Shown here: one piece after another, positions 1-12,300 of the stretch
How positions within the stretch are numbered: the stretch's first letter is position 1
How the letters are laid out: each line of letters begins with the position of its first letter
Assembly: GCA_034336665.1 (NCBI GenBank)
Contig: CM067592.1
Location: forward strand, 55,604,473 to 55,668,472
DNA: 64,000 nucleotides
From: Luscinia megarhynchos
Lineage: Eukaryota > Chordata > Aves > Passeriformes > Turdidae
Reading direction: 5' to 3'
Program-made: the position numbers and the translations under genes
Notes under the pieces: generated by a model
Told to the model about the DNA's origin: nothing
What the model saw: the letters and a program-made list of their open reading frames with translations, nothing else
Databases searched by the model: none

Positions 1-25
1 TTTACCCTAATCTCAGTTGAATTAC

Positions 26-608
26 TGGTGGGGTTTAACCCCAGCTGACACCAGGTCCCAGGCAGTCTCTCGTTCAGTCCCTCACCAGTAGGATTGGGAA
101 GAGCATCTGAAAAGGAAAAATCAGAAAACTCATAGATTGAGATAAAGACAGTTAAAACAAAGGCCACAAACACAAGAAAAAAAAAAAGTAAAACAAGGAA
201 TCAATTCACTGCTTCCTGTAGCAGGCAGATGTTCACCCATCTCCAGGAGAGCAGGACCCCATCAGACATTACAGTGACTTGAGAAAACAAACATCTTCCA
301 CTTCCTCCTTCTTCCCTTGAATTTCAGCACTGACCATGATGTCAGATGGTCTGGAATATCCCTTTGGTCAGTCTGGGTCAGCTGTCCTGGCTGTGTCTTC
401 TCCCAGCCTCCCAAGCACAGCCAGCCCTCTCACCAGTGTGGCACATGGGCAGCAGAAAGGGCCTTGGCTCTGTGCAAGCCCTGCTCAGCAACTACAAAAA
501 CATCTCTGTGTTATCAACCCGTCTCCAGCACAAATCCAAAACACAGCCCCATATCAACCACTGTGAGACAAAGCAACTCTACCCCAGCCAAATCAGCCCA
601 ACTGAACA
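26..608 (-). mobile_element. Solo ERVL-type LTR
   Basis: This is a retroviral long terminal repeat read on the minus strand. The plus strand shows the reverse of a widespread avian ERVL-type LTR, with recognisable blocks at about 31-50 (GGTTTAACCCCAGCTG), 138-152 (GAGATAAAGACAG) and 515-560 (TATCAACC, CACAAATCCAAAACA). Read on the minus strand it begins TGTTCAG at 608. Related copies, from memory, have a TATA box in this orientation near the segment at 320-345, which sets the strand; the box itself is decayed here. The outer end near 26 is approximate and I see no clear target duplication. The three overlapping plus-strand frames at 317-645 lie inside the LTR and are not genes. No internal proviral sequence flanks it, so it is a solo LTR or an end fragment. 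Confidence 0.8.
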
Positions 609-3600
609 ATTTTCAAAACAACTAGACAAGAAGAAATATAACTGATTTGCAAACTCAGTCTTTTGGAGATAATAACAAATACCTAATTCCTAATGTTCTT
701 CATCCACTCGAAAGGTATCTTGACATTATCTGAAAGATATGAGGCTTAGTAGCATCACAAGAAATCATTATCAGCATTAACAAACAAAGAAGATTCACTC
801 ATGTTTTGCAAAATGCTTTCAAGTTGGAGGGAACAACAGAATCCATCATTCTAAAATATGGTCATACCACTAAAGAGGTGCTTACTGATACTGGAGACAA
901 ATTTCTGCAACTTCTTTTTTTTTCTTTTTTAAATTTTTTTTCTTTTACACAGATGTAAGAATATGGAAAGGAGTTTTGCAGTGTTGAAGTTTTTCATGAA
1001 AACTGAGCATAGAGAAAAATCTCTGTGTTATGTTCAGTGCGTGAGAGATGAGTGAAGTGTGGCACAGTCTTAAAAACTGCTGCCTGTATTTGAACATCTT
1101 CTTGTTAAATTGAGAAGATGTAGAGTAACTGATTTAGAAAGGACTGCACTGTAATTGAAGTTTCTTTCTGATTGTTTGATATGGGCTTATTATTTGTTTT
1201 TTGGTGATTTGAAACAACATTTTCACAGAGTAAACTATTACAGAACCCTAAGTGAACTTTTTATAGAAACAAACAAATCAGCAAAGGATTTGACATTTGC
1301 AAATTTAGATGTTTCAGTCAAGTTTCCTGGTCAAACATGAAGTATTTATGTCTATCTTTTGGATGTAAACTTACATTTCCCCAAATTTCTGCAAGGCCTC
1401 ATGGGATTTGTAGTCTAGACTAGGAAGCCAGCTCTTAAAAAGAGTGATGACATAACCACATGTGTTAAACTACTGGAACACTGCAGGAGTGTTCAGTAGT
1501 ATTGATATTCAATTAATTTACTGTGAAATAAAATAATTAATTCAGTGTGTCTACACTTTTCCTGAAGTTCCAGTGAAGGGTATCACATCGCCAAGTAATG
1601 TACTGCACAAAAAAAATACCTTATTCTGTGTCCTCTCACTGCTTTGTAATATTTTAATGATTTCAACACTTCAGTGCAAATAGATATAAAACTGAAACTT
1701 TGAATGTAGCGTGGCATAGAAATTCCAGAAAGTAATTTCTGTCATATTTATGTCACAAACATTACTAGAAAATTACTCTGTAGATTTCTTTGTCAGGAGA
1801 CAGATAAGTTTGATCAACGTAGAAATCATAACGAACAGTGTTTTTGCGCTGAATTGCCTCCTGCAAAATTAAACATAAGGGGCAGAGGCATGCCCGTGAG
1901 ACTCCATGGAGCCATGTGGCTGTCACTGGGACAGCACTGACTTCAGACAGCACCAGCCACTCCATGCTGTCCTTTAGAGTACTTCTCTCTGCAACGAGCT
2001 GGAGAAGAACATCCATACAGTGTTGATAACTGCAGAGAGTCAGGGGTGAAGAAAGGGGAAAAGAAGGCCAGGCAATTGGATATACTTGCATCCAGAATTG
2101 GTGGCAAAATTAATGTTAGCAGATGATGGCCTTGCTGGTGGAGGTCGTGAGGCTTTTATCATTTATCTTCAGTTATGGCTGCTCTTGTAATTAGGTTTCA
2201 GTTTGAAATAGTGACATTCACTCCCTGTTGTTTTAAATGGGAAAGCAATCGGGTAGTTAAGGAAAATTACTATCACTATTACTATTACTCAGACTTTGGA
2301 CACAGTAGATTACCTGAGAAAGAAAAACAGATCTAAGCAATGCCTTTAGAAGCACATCTGAAGCCTACTTACAGAGTGGGCTCAAGATCACAAAGAAAGG
2401 ATTTTAAAATTATCCTAATTCTCTGTTAAATCTTTGAAATGCAGAACTGGGACCAGACTTTTAAACAGAATGAAGATGGATGCCTGCAGAGAATTTTTCA
2501 AGAGCTTAAATAAGATTCAGATATCAGCTGCTGCTGAAATACCAATTAAGTAATGGCACAAATCTTTTAAGAATTCAAATTATTAAAAAAAAGCTGGCTT
2601 TATCAGCATATTCTTTTAAAATCACTAAAATTAGTATTATGAGCTTGGACTGCTCCCTTTAAAAAGAGTTCAATTATATTATTTTCAGTCCTGAAGATCC
2701 ATTACTCTGTTCTTTATGAAAATGTGCTCTTGTCAGGTATCTTACCACTTTAGGTATTATTTTAATACACACTGAACATATAGGACAGTGGTTTAGAATG
2801 ACTTATTTGTAACCCAGAATCAAAAAGAATTTTTACACAGAAGTCATTCATTTCTGTATTACACATGGTGCCAAAACAATCAGGTTTTCCTTTAAAAGAG
2901 GCTTCTCATTCTGGGAATTTGAGAGAGATCTTTTACTGACCTGTGGCTTAGTGCATCTAGACAGTCCCACAGCACGAAGACTAAGAGCTCTGAATCTTGT
3001 ACAGCAGTAACTTGATGTCATGGCCTTTACTCATGTGAGTAGCTCTCCTGTGTGCAGCAGGAGAGCTAACACCACCAGAGACATGTTGCAGAGATGGCCA
3101 AAGTTTTGCTGGAATGGAAAACCTGCCCAGGTCCCCACACTACGTGGATGTATTGTACAAGAATACAGCATTTTAAGAGCTCACAGAGTGGAAGGGGAAA
3201 ATTTTACACCAGAAGACTTCTGCCATCTCAGAGCCAGCTTTACCTCTACACTAGCTCTCCATGATGCTTCACTATTCAGTGTAAATGGAATAACATGATT
3301 AAGCTGCCACCTCTCTACTGCTGTTAGCATAGCTCAGAAATGGTTAAATGGGCAGCTGCCATGCTGCATATCTCCCAAGAAAAACTTGAGGCACAGAAGC
3401 ATGGAAAGCATTAATTTTGCTTTCTCCTTTTCCCTTTCTCTTCATACATAGCTTTTACATCTGTTCCAAAACATGCATGACTGCTGTATAGATATACTGT
3501 TACTTAGCAATAATCTTCTACTTTCTCAGAGGAATTTCCAGTATTTCATATCACTCTGTAAACAGTGTTAAAAAATATTATGAAAGCAACTTTTGTTCCA

Positions 3601-6600
3601 CTAGCTTTTTTCTCTGCTTATATCCATCTCCTTTGTTTCCTTGTGAATTCTAACACAATTCATGTTTAATGAAACAAAGTTTAAGCTTTGCACAGAAAAA
3701 AGTACAGAACTTCTGAATTAGCATACTTTTGTATATAAGATATTTTCTCTCATCTTCTACAGAAAATTAAATGAAAACTAGAAAGTACAAGAAAACTGAA
3801 AGCTGCCTCTAAGAAACATATGGTAATGCTGGTTGTTTAAAGCTTAGTTCATATATCTTTCCAAGTAATATATTAAATACATAACAGAAGTACTCCTTTA
3901 TTTTTTTACTGTAGCAGTAAATAATAGGCATATATACAGCTATTATGACTTCTTGCACTGAATTTCCATAAAGGAACTTCCATCTGCTAGGTATAATATA
4001 AAAGAGGACATCAAAGGTCTCAGTTTCCTGAGTAAACAAAGATGATTCAAAAGTGTTTTCTTGTTTATCCTCCAAAAACTTCTAATCATAGGTCAGTTTA
4101 AACCAAGCTGAGAAAGTGAAGATGGCAAGTTCTTGTAAATTTAATGAAACATTGAAGAAAAAATGTCAAGAAACTGGGCTGTTGCTTTTGAGCCATAAGA
4201 GACTATGCACATATTTTGTGTTCAGAGAAGGCTCAGTAAGTGTATTAGCCCATTCAGGTAACTGTGTATGTACACATGTACACATGTGCTTATGCAAAAC
4301 ATACGGTCATAAATCCAGGGTAGGGTTCCCTGACTCACTAAACTCACAAAAGAGTTGTGGAATGTAAAGAACACATCAATACCAGCACAAATCATTATAT
4401 TTAAAGATTAAATGCTATCATTTGCCCATATGGTGCTCCTGCATCATCTGTGTTGCAGAAGTTTTTTTCATAGGAAAAAAAAAACCCAAAAACATCCTAG
4501 GAGTAAATAGCAAGTAGAAATCGTGGCACTACACTTGGGTGCTAAACACCAGTTCTAAATCCACCTTACATGATTTCAGCTTTACACACTTTCCAAAATT
4601 GTACATTTTTTCATATTGCTGCAAGTACAATTTGGAAAATACTTCAGAAACAAATATGCAGCTCTGCATGCTCTGTGAGGATGAAAGTCACACACTTTGG
4701 CAGTAGCAGGAATATAATATCATGGCAATAGTTTTCTTTCATCCTAGTTTTAAAATGAAGTCTTAAAAAAGTTACAAGACCTACCTTGAATGTAAAGATT
4801 GAATAATTCTTTTTTCTAGTAAAGTAAACATATAAATAAAATGCTGCATCATCAGTTATTACTTAGGTATAGAAAGATCTTTAATGCTTTCGTTATCCTT
4901 TGATGACTAAATTCTGTGCCATGAAGCAAAGTAGCCACAACATTTAAAATGTTAGTCAAATACTGGGAAGGAGCGACGGAGTTATTATAAAATAAAGAAT
5001 AAAAACAGTTGAAAAAAACCAATTCCACATATTCTCAGTTTGGCAGAATGGGAATTGAGAGGCAGGAACAACTAAATTGAAAGAAACCTGTGCATAAGAA
5101 CCTGGGAACCAAGAGAGCAAGCAAAACTCCCCTACTGTGTGGAGAGGTATTGATAAGCTCTATATTCCTTTTAATTTCCTCCACTCTTCTTATTCCTTTA
5201 CTAGGCCCCCTCCTTCTGACCATTCTGTCTTTTCTGTTTATTTTGTCATTGTACTTATTCATGCAGTGCCATTTCAGAAATGTCAGTTTCAGACCTTGCT
5301 ACAGGTGACCTTGACTGTGGTTCTGTCACTGAAGAGGATGGTGAAGCTTCAGCTGTAGTCTCAGAGTATTGCTTATACGCTGTGACATTTTGTTGAATGC
5401 TAAATTGGTAAAGGTAGGTGTGTGTCTGAATGAAGAAGTATATTTAAAATAACTGAAAATGAGACTAAGACAAAAATGAACATTTGTGGTGGATTGTTTT
5501 GCATAAGCAGTTACTTACTTTTATGATTATCGGATGATATTGTTATTATTTGGTCTTGAGTGAGATACAATAGTTTACCCTCCAAAAACAAAGGTTAAGT
5601 AGAGATGGAGATAGGAAAGTCCAAGTGCTCTTGTGGCTTTGATGTGAGGATTGACAGGCTGCGTTAAATTCTGAGGGACAATCCGTCAACAGACTTTCAA
5701 CGGTGAGAGTGAGTAACACACACAAAAAAATCGAAAATTTTCCTGCTGTCATTGAAGAGGGTAATTACCTGCTCAAAACCAACAGACTAAATGTTTTGTC
5801 ACCCTGTGGAAAATCTTCTTACCATGGAGGAAAAAAGGAAATACATCTGTTATGGTATTTTACTGTAACAGATGCATTACCAAACCCTCTCACTATGCTG
5901 AATTACACAGTAAGTTTGTAGGTAAGACTGCAATTTCCTCATTAGAGGACAGAAAAAGCAGGTATTTAAAAGAAAATTTAGTGTACTTTCAGTGTACATT
6001 TAGTGTAGCGTTCAGTGTCCTTTTATATGTGTTCCCCTTGTGTGTCTATTTTCTGCCATCATAATGTAAGTCAAAATATTTGAATGATTTTGGTTTTTTC
6101 CTACTGCATTATACTTTTTCAATCAATATATCCAATACCTTACCTTGAAAACAGTTCTTTAAATTGCTAAAAACAATCTGGTTTTAATTTTAATTTTTTC
6201 TTTTTTGTAACACCCCCATCGTAGAAAAATGGTATGAATAAAATGATAATGAAATAAAAAGAGAAAAATGCTTTCTCATGATTTAATGAGAATGATTTAA
6301 AACATGAATTAATGTTTTCCTTGCAGAAGAGAGGAACAGAATCAATGTACTAAAACCAATGTACTTTAATTATAGACTTATTTTTATCTTCTTTGTTTTA
6401 GTAAGAAAGCATTAACTTTCCTTAGAAATAGTTGCTATATGATAGAAGGGAAAAAAAATCAAAAAGAGGCACATATAATTTTCACGAAAAAATTAACAGT
6501 ACCAAGCACATCATGAGTATTGAACTGAAAATAGTTAATTTGTTTGTTGTTTTTTTTGCAAAAGATGTATAAAAGGCTTTTCTATAGAAAGATTTTACAT

Positions 6601-9600
6601 ATGAGGGCCTGAAATGCTGCTCAAACAGCTCATACACTACTGTGTGGTTTTAGAATTTTTTTAAAGTTCCAAACTAGTTTTAATAGATTTTTGCATGAAA
6701 CATATATTTTAAACTTTTTTAAACTTTAAACTTTCAACAACTTTTTTAAACGTCCCACAAAATAAAGGTTATTTCCTTGATTAGGCCGACTTCATTTTTG
6801 TCCCAAATTTGATATAATAAACACATCTACAGCCACTTGTCTTTCTGAGAGAAAGGAATTAAAAATTACTTGTATGTAAAGGTCTCTCCTGTTCGCACCT
6901 TTGAATTCAGGTAAATGTTCATTCAGAACTGATCCCTTTCTAGTGAAATAATATTTTACTTGTTCTTAGAGTATCAAGCACAAAACTGAATTTTCAAAGC
7001 TAACATTAACAGAGCCGTTACTGTTTTCAGTGAAAAGCAATCTAGTGAAGAGACTTTCTTCTCCATAACTTGTGTTTATTTATGGTACTAAGGAGATTCA
7101 GATGTCTGTATATGCTCTACTGGTATTCCTTTCCCACGTAAAACAAAAAATGACAGGTCATGGAACTGCTACTGTTTGTCTACGCCTACATAGAAATTCC
7201 TTTGCTTTTGTTTGAATTAAAATATTACATTACAGGCTGCAGCTGAAAACTCTGTGCTCCTTGTCGAAATTTATTTTTCTTACTGATGTTTTTCTTTTAT
7301 TTTCTGCTTTTCCTTTCACAATCTAGAAAGAAAACCCCAAAAACAACAACAACAAAAAAGAGGTATCTTTGCTTATGGAAAAATAAAGATAAAGGAAAAA
7401 CTATATTAAAAATTTTCACTTTATTTATTTATCGGATAACCTGAAGTGTTACCCAGACAAACAAAGTAATAAACTTCACCAAGACTGGCAAGATGCCTCC
7501 GTAACTTAAGGTACACAAGAAAAATAAATGAGAATGTTTGCTTTATTCTATGTCTCTAGAAGCATATGGTGAGGGTCAGTTGACTATTTAGTCAAGTTAG
7601 TGCTGTTTTACTTGTATTAAGACCAAGCGAACTGCAAACCACAAGAACAGAGGAAGGGTAAAGATTCCTGTTGATCACAATGAAGTAGATCAAAATGAAC
7701 GATTGGATGTGTAAATCGAAAATGGATTTTCCACCTAAAAAGAACATTAACCAAATTGTGTCAGCTGAAATGAGAAAATATTTTTTTTAAGAAGCTAATG
7801 GTTCAATTTGGACCTTACTGGAGACAAAAAGATACTACTGTTTCTGTGCAACATATTTTAATACATACACTTAAAGGCAGGCCCATCATGAAAGTACCAT
7901 ACAATTAAAAGAAGCAGGGATAAAATCAAAGAAAACACATCTTCACATGTTAGAAAAATGAAGGTAATAAAATCTATAAGTTGCATACATATGACACAAA
8001 CACCAGGCTGTTGTACTTTGTTAAAATGCTGTGCTCTGCAGAGTTTTGTTTGTAGAAGTGTCCTGCTGTTGTAAGGGCCTGGAAAGCATACTGAAGACAG
8101 GCTTAATAAGAAATAGGTGTGAGAGTGGAAATGCTGTTCTGGTAGGGGAGCAGCATGGGAGAATATCAGGAAATAGGTCTGTGGGAGGACAACACAAAGG
8201 AAACTGGAGGTCAAGCAGAGGTGACTTTTTAATATTTTTTCCCAGTGGTTTCCCTGGGAGAAGCGTCTGGACCAAGCTCCCTCCCATAACTCTGGTATTG
8301 TTGGGTGATGGTGGTTTTCTGTGCTTGCAGCTGCAGACCAAGCAGGGTGTTCAGCATCCTACTGCTCTAGGGCAGTGGCTGGGTAGCAGGAGGGGCTGAG
8401 GTATGTGAAATAACATGCAGATGGCCAGGAAATTTGGTTATCAAATCTCTCTGCTTTCCTGGAAAAAAGTGTTTCTGCTTTGTGAAGTGAACTTCCAGTG
8501 CATTTGCTACTCCTCAGGGTGCAAAGACATGCTCCTCCTCTGCTCCTGGCAGTCCACCTGGCTTGTTTTTCTAATGGAAAATTGTCTTGTTAATCACACT
8601 TCTATCTCTATTTTTATTAGTTAGATGTTTTAACTTACTGACAGTGTAGAATAAATATTAGTATGATTTATATGGCAGCATTTACAAAATATGTGTTGTG
8701 CTTTTGTGAAATAGCACACAAATCTGAACAAACCAAAATACACTATATATTGGCAATTGAGGTAGATTAGCCAAAATTAATGAATACTTCCTTTTTTTTT
8801 TTTTTTATTGCCAACTATCTCATCTTCTTGAGCCAATAACCTTGAGATCTATCAGCAGTGGTCTGGTATGCACAATGCTGTCAATTTGCTGCATGCAAAT
8901 GTTCTCTCTCCAGTGGTGTCCAGGGTTGTTATGGGTTGTGGCATCTCCTGGCATTTCTAGAGAGAAAGAACAACGCCACTTCCTCAGTTCCTGGGATAAA
9001 ACTAGGAGATGACATATATGAACAACATGGAACATAAGTTTCAAAGTGAAGGGTGATGGAGGTGGTGGAAATAGTTGCAAAAATGTGGGCTGCAATGTAA
9101 TACAGAAGGGCCAGTGTGGAGAAAAGTAATTAGAGAGAAGAAGAGAGAAAGATTTATGTGCACAGTGAGGGTGCGGGTGGGGAAGGCAGAAATCTATTCC
9201 TAGCTGTTGGATCCCCACATTTCTTTTTCTGAATAGTATTTCAAATTAACTCTTGTCTAAGCTGGCTGCCAGGAACTGCAATAATGTGGACACTGGTAAG
9301 GTTACTTTTTTCACTTCAGTCCCATCTGAGATGGTCCTACACAGCTGAGACCTTACGCACTTCTCTGGTAACTCAAAGAAAATGCATCTGTGCTCTTCAC
9401 ACTGTAATTAATGTGTCAGTAGTTCAGTTCTCAGCATGGATATTCCGGCACGGCCAAACCACTGTCAAAAGGAAATGATTGTTAGAAGGATAGATTTCAG
9501 TTTCTTTTTCTCTCCTTTTTTTTTGTCTCTCTTAATTCATAATTGCAAAACCCTCCCAACCTATAAGCAGAAAAATAATAGACAGAAGTAAGAAAAATAC

Positions 9601-10249
9601 TTTCATGTGACCATTTTAATGATAGTGGTGTAATGAAACACTGTTATGAGAATGATTTTAAAAGGCAGCCAATGCTGTGAAAGTGAGTTTGTATAAATAT
9701 GGGAATTTGGGCTATATATTTTGTTTGGATTCCTGGGAATTAACTTGTCATGTTCATCTGAAAATGTTCTATGTCACCTAATACTAAATCTTCTCCATGA
9801 CTCTAAGCAGAGTCTGATTTTCTGGCTGCTATGCAAAAGACAACAACTGTTTCAATTATTTCATACAGTGATAATTCAAAAGAAAAAGAAAAAAGATAGT
9901 TTCCACCCTGAAAACTTACTTTGTCCCCATGCTCTCAAGTACACCTTCAAAACGAATAATTTTTAATTTGCAGAAGCCCCTCGTTATTAATTAAAGACTG
10001 ATTCTTCAAATATGCAAGCATAAAACTGTTAATTGTGTCAGCATGAATATTTCTTGTTGCAGGACAGAGCTAAGAGACTAAGTGAAAATAAAGAAAAGAA
10101 GAAGGAAAATCCAGAGTTTCATAGGAATTTAAAAGATTTCAGAGATATTTATGTCCAAATGAAAGCATTTAATTGTAAGTTGCCCTCAGTGATGCACGCT
10201 AACCAAACCATGTTTGAATAAATTCCCCATTATAAAACGAGAAATTATG
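609..10249. other. Unique AT-rich DNA, no gene seen
   Basis: About 9.6 kb with no gene, structural RNA or transposon that I can recognise. Open frames reach 132 codons at most (for example 8031-8399 plus, 7858-8214 and 8820-9218 minus). They have no known domain, often overlap on both strands, and have no convincing splice or start context. Simple sequence includes T-rich DNA at about 916-952, a short AAC run near 7341-7360 and a 15-base T run at 8792-8806. The stretch at 10051-10063 looks like a splice acceptor (pyrimidines then CAG) before a 53-codon lysine-rich open stretch, but nothing supports an exon. Old, unrecognised repeats may be present. Confidence 0.6.
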
Positions 10250-10252
10250 TCA

Positions 10253-10528
10253 TGACTCTGCATTTTCCACTGATCCTTGAGAAAGGTGCATCTGTCCCAA
10301 GGATTGTACAGTCGCCGAGGATGGAGGCAGGACTGTGACGCCCCGCGAAGGCCGCGCAGCAGCCGCCGCTCCAGGAGACCCCGTCCGCTCACGGGGGCGG
10401 GAGCAGCTGCGGACAGCCCTCATTGGTCGAGCCGGCTGCCGCCCGCCCAGCCAGCCAATGGCAGCCCGGATCCCCAGCGGCGGGGCCTGCCCTCCCAGGG
10501 CCCTCCAGGCCCGCTGTAGGCCACCACA
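10253..10528 (-). mobile_element. 3' LTR (partial) of class II endogenous retrovirus, CpG-dense
   Basis: On the minus strand the LTR starts TGTGGTGG at 10528, directly after a polypurine tract, which is the position expected of a 3' LTR U3. Its U3 is very GC-rich, with about twenty CpG sites between roughly 10305 and 10515. It has CCAAT-type motifs in both directions (10422-10426 and 10455-10459) and GC boxes (around 10393-10402 and 10438-10450), so it looks like a TATA-less promoter. The lower boundary is uncertain: I placed it at a TG at 10253, but no polyadenylation signal or target duplication confirms it, and the LTR may be truncated near 10300. The frames on both strands across this block (10250-10619) result from high GC content and are not genes. 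Confidence 0.65.
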
Positions 10529-10529
10529 G

Positions 10530-10541
10530 TTCCCCCTTTTT
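10530..10541 (-). promoter_or_regulatory. Polypurine tract of the class II provirus
   Basis: On the minus strand this reads A5-G5-AA, a run of purines ending next to the TG that opens the LTR. In retroviruses this tract primes plus-strand DNA synthesis, and its position immediately upstream of U3 is diagnostic of the 3' LTR boundary. Here it fixes the provirus orientation independently of the pol homology. Confidence 0.7.
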
Positions 10542-11029
10542 GTTTTTAAATACAAAAGCAGTGTCTGTCATCCTCTGCAGGACCCTTGCAGACAAGGTGG
10601 CATTGTGTAAAAACCTCAACCCAGCCTTTGAAAAGCTTGAATGAGGCCTTCAACTCAATTCAACAGGCCCAGCCCCTTTTCAGTTGGCAGTATCTCCCAT
10701 ATCCCTTTAAAGCTGTAACATTCAGTCTTGGGAGCCGTCAGGCAGGAGCGCTAACAATACCAGTTATCAAATTGTCATACAGCAGGCTTGTGGCTTAAAG
10801 ATTACAAATTTACAACTTAACACTACAAACAGGAAACATTTCAACCCTCAGAACTGTGGGAAAAACAACCAACAATAAAAACAATCAGTCTCAAGATCTT
10901 TAAGTCAAGCCTTCACATTTAAATATGTATAAAACATGTACGTACAATAAATAAAATCCTTAAATATTTTGTCATCTCAAGAAATTCCAGTTCCCTGTGC
11001 GGCAGGTGTGCAAGTTAAGTCACTGCTCC
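10542..11029 (-). pseudogene. Provirus 3' region, env absent or decayed
   Basis: This lies between the integrase C-terminus and the polypurine tract on the minus strand, where env would be expected. The 490 bp is far too short for an env gene. Minus-strand translation gives only broken pieces with several stops, and I recognise no surface or transmembrane env domain. The last part, about 10545-10690, stays open for some distance before the tract and resembles the tail of related avian class II elements, but I cannot assign a product. An env deletion is the simplest reading. Confidence 0.5.
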
Positions 11030-11900
11030 TCGACGTCTGCTGGAGGATCATCATGAGGATATTGTCTCAGGTCCTGAGCACGATGTAGGGCAGGACGGAC
11101 ACACCTGGCGGGATCCACTGTGTTCTGGCATCCGTAGAAATGCACCCATACCCACACCCCCGTGTAATGAGGTCCCATGGATCTTCCCACTTATTTGTAA
11201 TAATGTTTTTACCATTACCTTAGGTCTAGGGGATTGAGCATACCACATGATTGCAAGGATAGAAAATTATTTGGGATTGTTGAGTTCTGGGATTTCTCTG
11301 TGACCGTTAGGTGGTTCAAGGTGTAGATAGCTTTAGGTACTTTACTTTGTGGGGTCTCACCACACATTCCTTTTTTGTGTTTCTAAAATACCTTTAGAGT
11401 GCCACAGGCACGTTTATCAACGTCTTGCCCTGTTGCCAAACAGGGGATACGTGTGTGGTGTTTTATGCCCCACAGTTGAAGGAACTGCCCAGTGCTGTGT
11501 GCGATGTCAGCAGGGCCATTATCTGTTTTCATGGTGTGTGGGATAGCCAAAGCAGCAAAGGCTGATCGCCAATGCGCAACGGTATTCCAGCTCCTTTCTC
11601 CAGTACGCACGGTAGCCCATGTAGCCAAAGAAAATGTGTCAATTGACACATGCACCTATTTTAGTTTTCTGAATTCTGGAATATGAGTCACGTCTGTTTG
11701 CCAAATCTGTAAGGTGCTTACATCACAGGGATTAACTCCCAACTGTGTGACCCTGGCAGTCAGAACTGGAGTTGACTACGTTGGGAGCCTCTGAGTTCGA
11801 TAACATAAATTGTCTCTGCAGGGCTCACGTGCCTTGATGGGAAAAGGCATGCGAAGCCTTTGCTTGTGCACGAGTGTTCGGTTGTGGTGCTGTCCAAACA
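11030..11900 (-). pseudogene. pol: Integrase remnant of class II endogenous retrovirus pol
   Basis: Retroviral integrase would join viral DNA to host DNA; this copy is dead. In minus-strand order there is a remnant of the N-terminal zinc-binding region near 11830-11860 (HAFSHQG). The first catalytic Asp follows in WQTDVTH (codon 11692-11694), then VSIDTFS near 11630. The second catalytic Asp is in KTDNGPAD (codon 11521-11523). The position of the catalytic Glu is occupied by Lys (11413-11415, in DVDKRA). A C-terminal segment with ARCVRPALHR ends near 11075. An open 90-codon stretch (11383-11655) covers the core; frameshifts and stops break the rest. It follows RNase H directly, as in retroviral pol. 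The assignment as integrase is firm; the class II (beta/alpha-like) affiliation rests on overall motif similarity. Confidence 0.85.
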
Positions 11901-12300
11901 GGGCTCGCTAGACAATTGCCCTCTGCAATGAGGCCTGGTAGATTTGTGTGACTTCTATCATGTAAAATATAGCAGGGACAATCTCTGGCCTGGATGGTAC
12001 GCCACAGACCTTTTATTATGCTGAATAATCGTGCATTGTCAATCTCCTTGGGCAGCGCTAGGTCCAGTCTTTGTGTCATATCCACAACGTAGGCAGAGTC
12101 AATTACTATATTTAGAAAAGTGTCTGGAAAATACTGAAAGGCCATAGCTATTGCACGTAACTCAACAACCTGAGGTGAATCCATTTTCAAAACCTTCCAG
12201 TTTCTGCGATTAATTTTCTTCCCTCCATGTCACAATGGCTTTTCCCCTTTTTCCCAGACTCGTTGGTAAATATAGTGATATCTTTTAGGGATATACAACT
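11901..12300 (-). pseudogene. pol: RNase H domain remnant of retroviral pol
   Basis: The RNase H domain degrades the RNA of RNA/DNA hybrids during reverse transcription. The minus strand shows ITIFTNESGKKGK, where the first catalytic Asp of the family is Asn (codon 12262-12264). A Glu follows in SPQVVELRA (about 12160), an Asp in VIDSAYVV (about 12090), and then a well-kept RSHTNLPGLIAEGN near 11940. The last catalytic Asp expected shortly after that motif is not present (NCLAS). An open 121-codon stretch at 11825-12190 spans most of the domain; a stop and frame change separate it from the first motif. The domain sits between the RT connection and integrase as expected. Confidence 0.85.

Noticed and set aside
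10051..10221. Possible exon after a TTTCTTGTTGCAG acceptor-like site
   Set aside because: One acceptor-like motif and a lysine-rich open stretch of 53 codons is expected by chance in 64 kb. No matching donor, homology or neighbouring exon was seen.
10303..10515. CpG island as a host gene promoter
   Set aside because: It begins exactly at a retroviral polypurine tract and TG terminus, so LTR origin explains it. Host use remains possible but is not shown.
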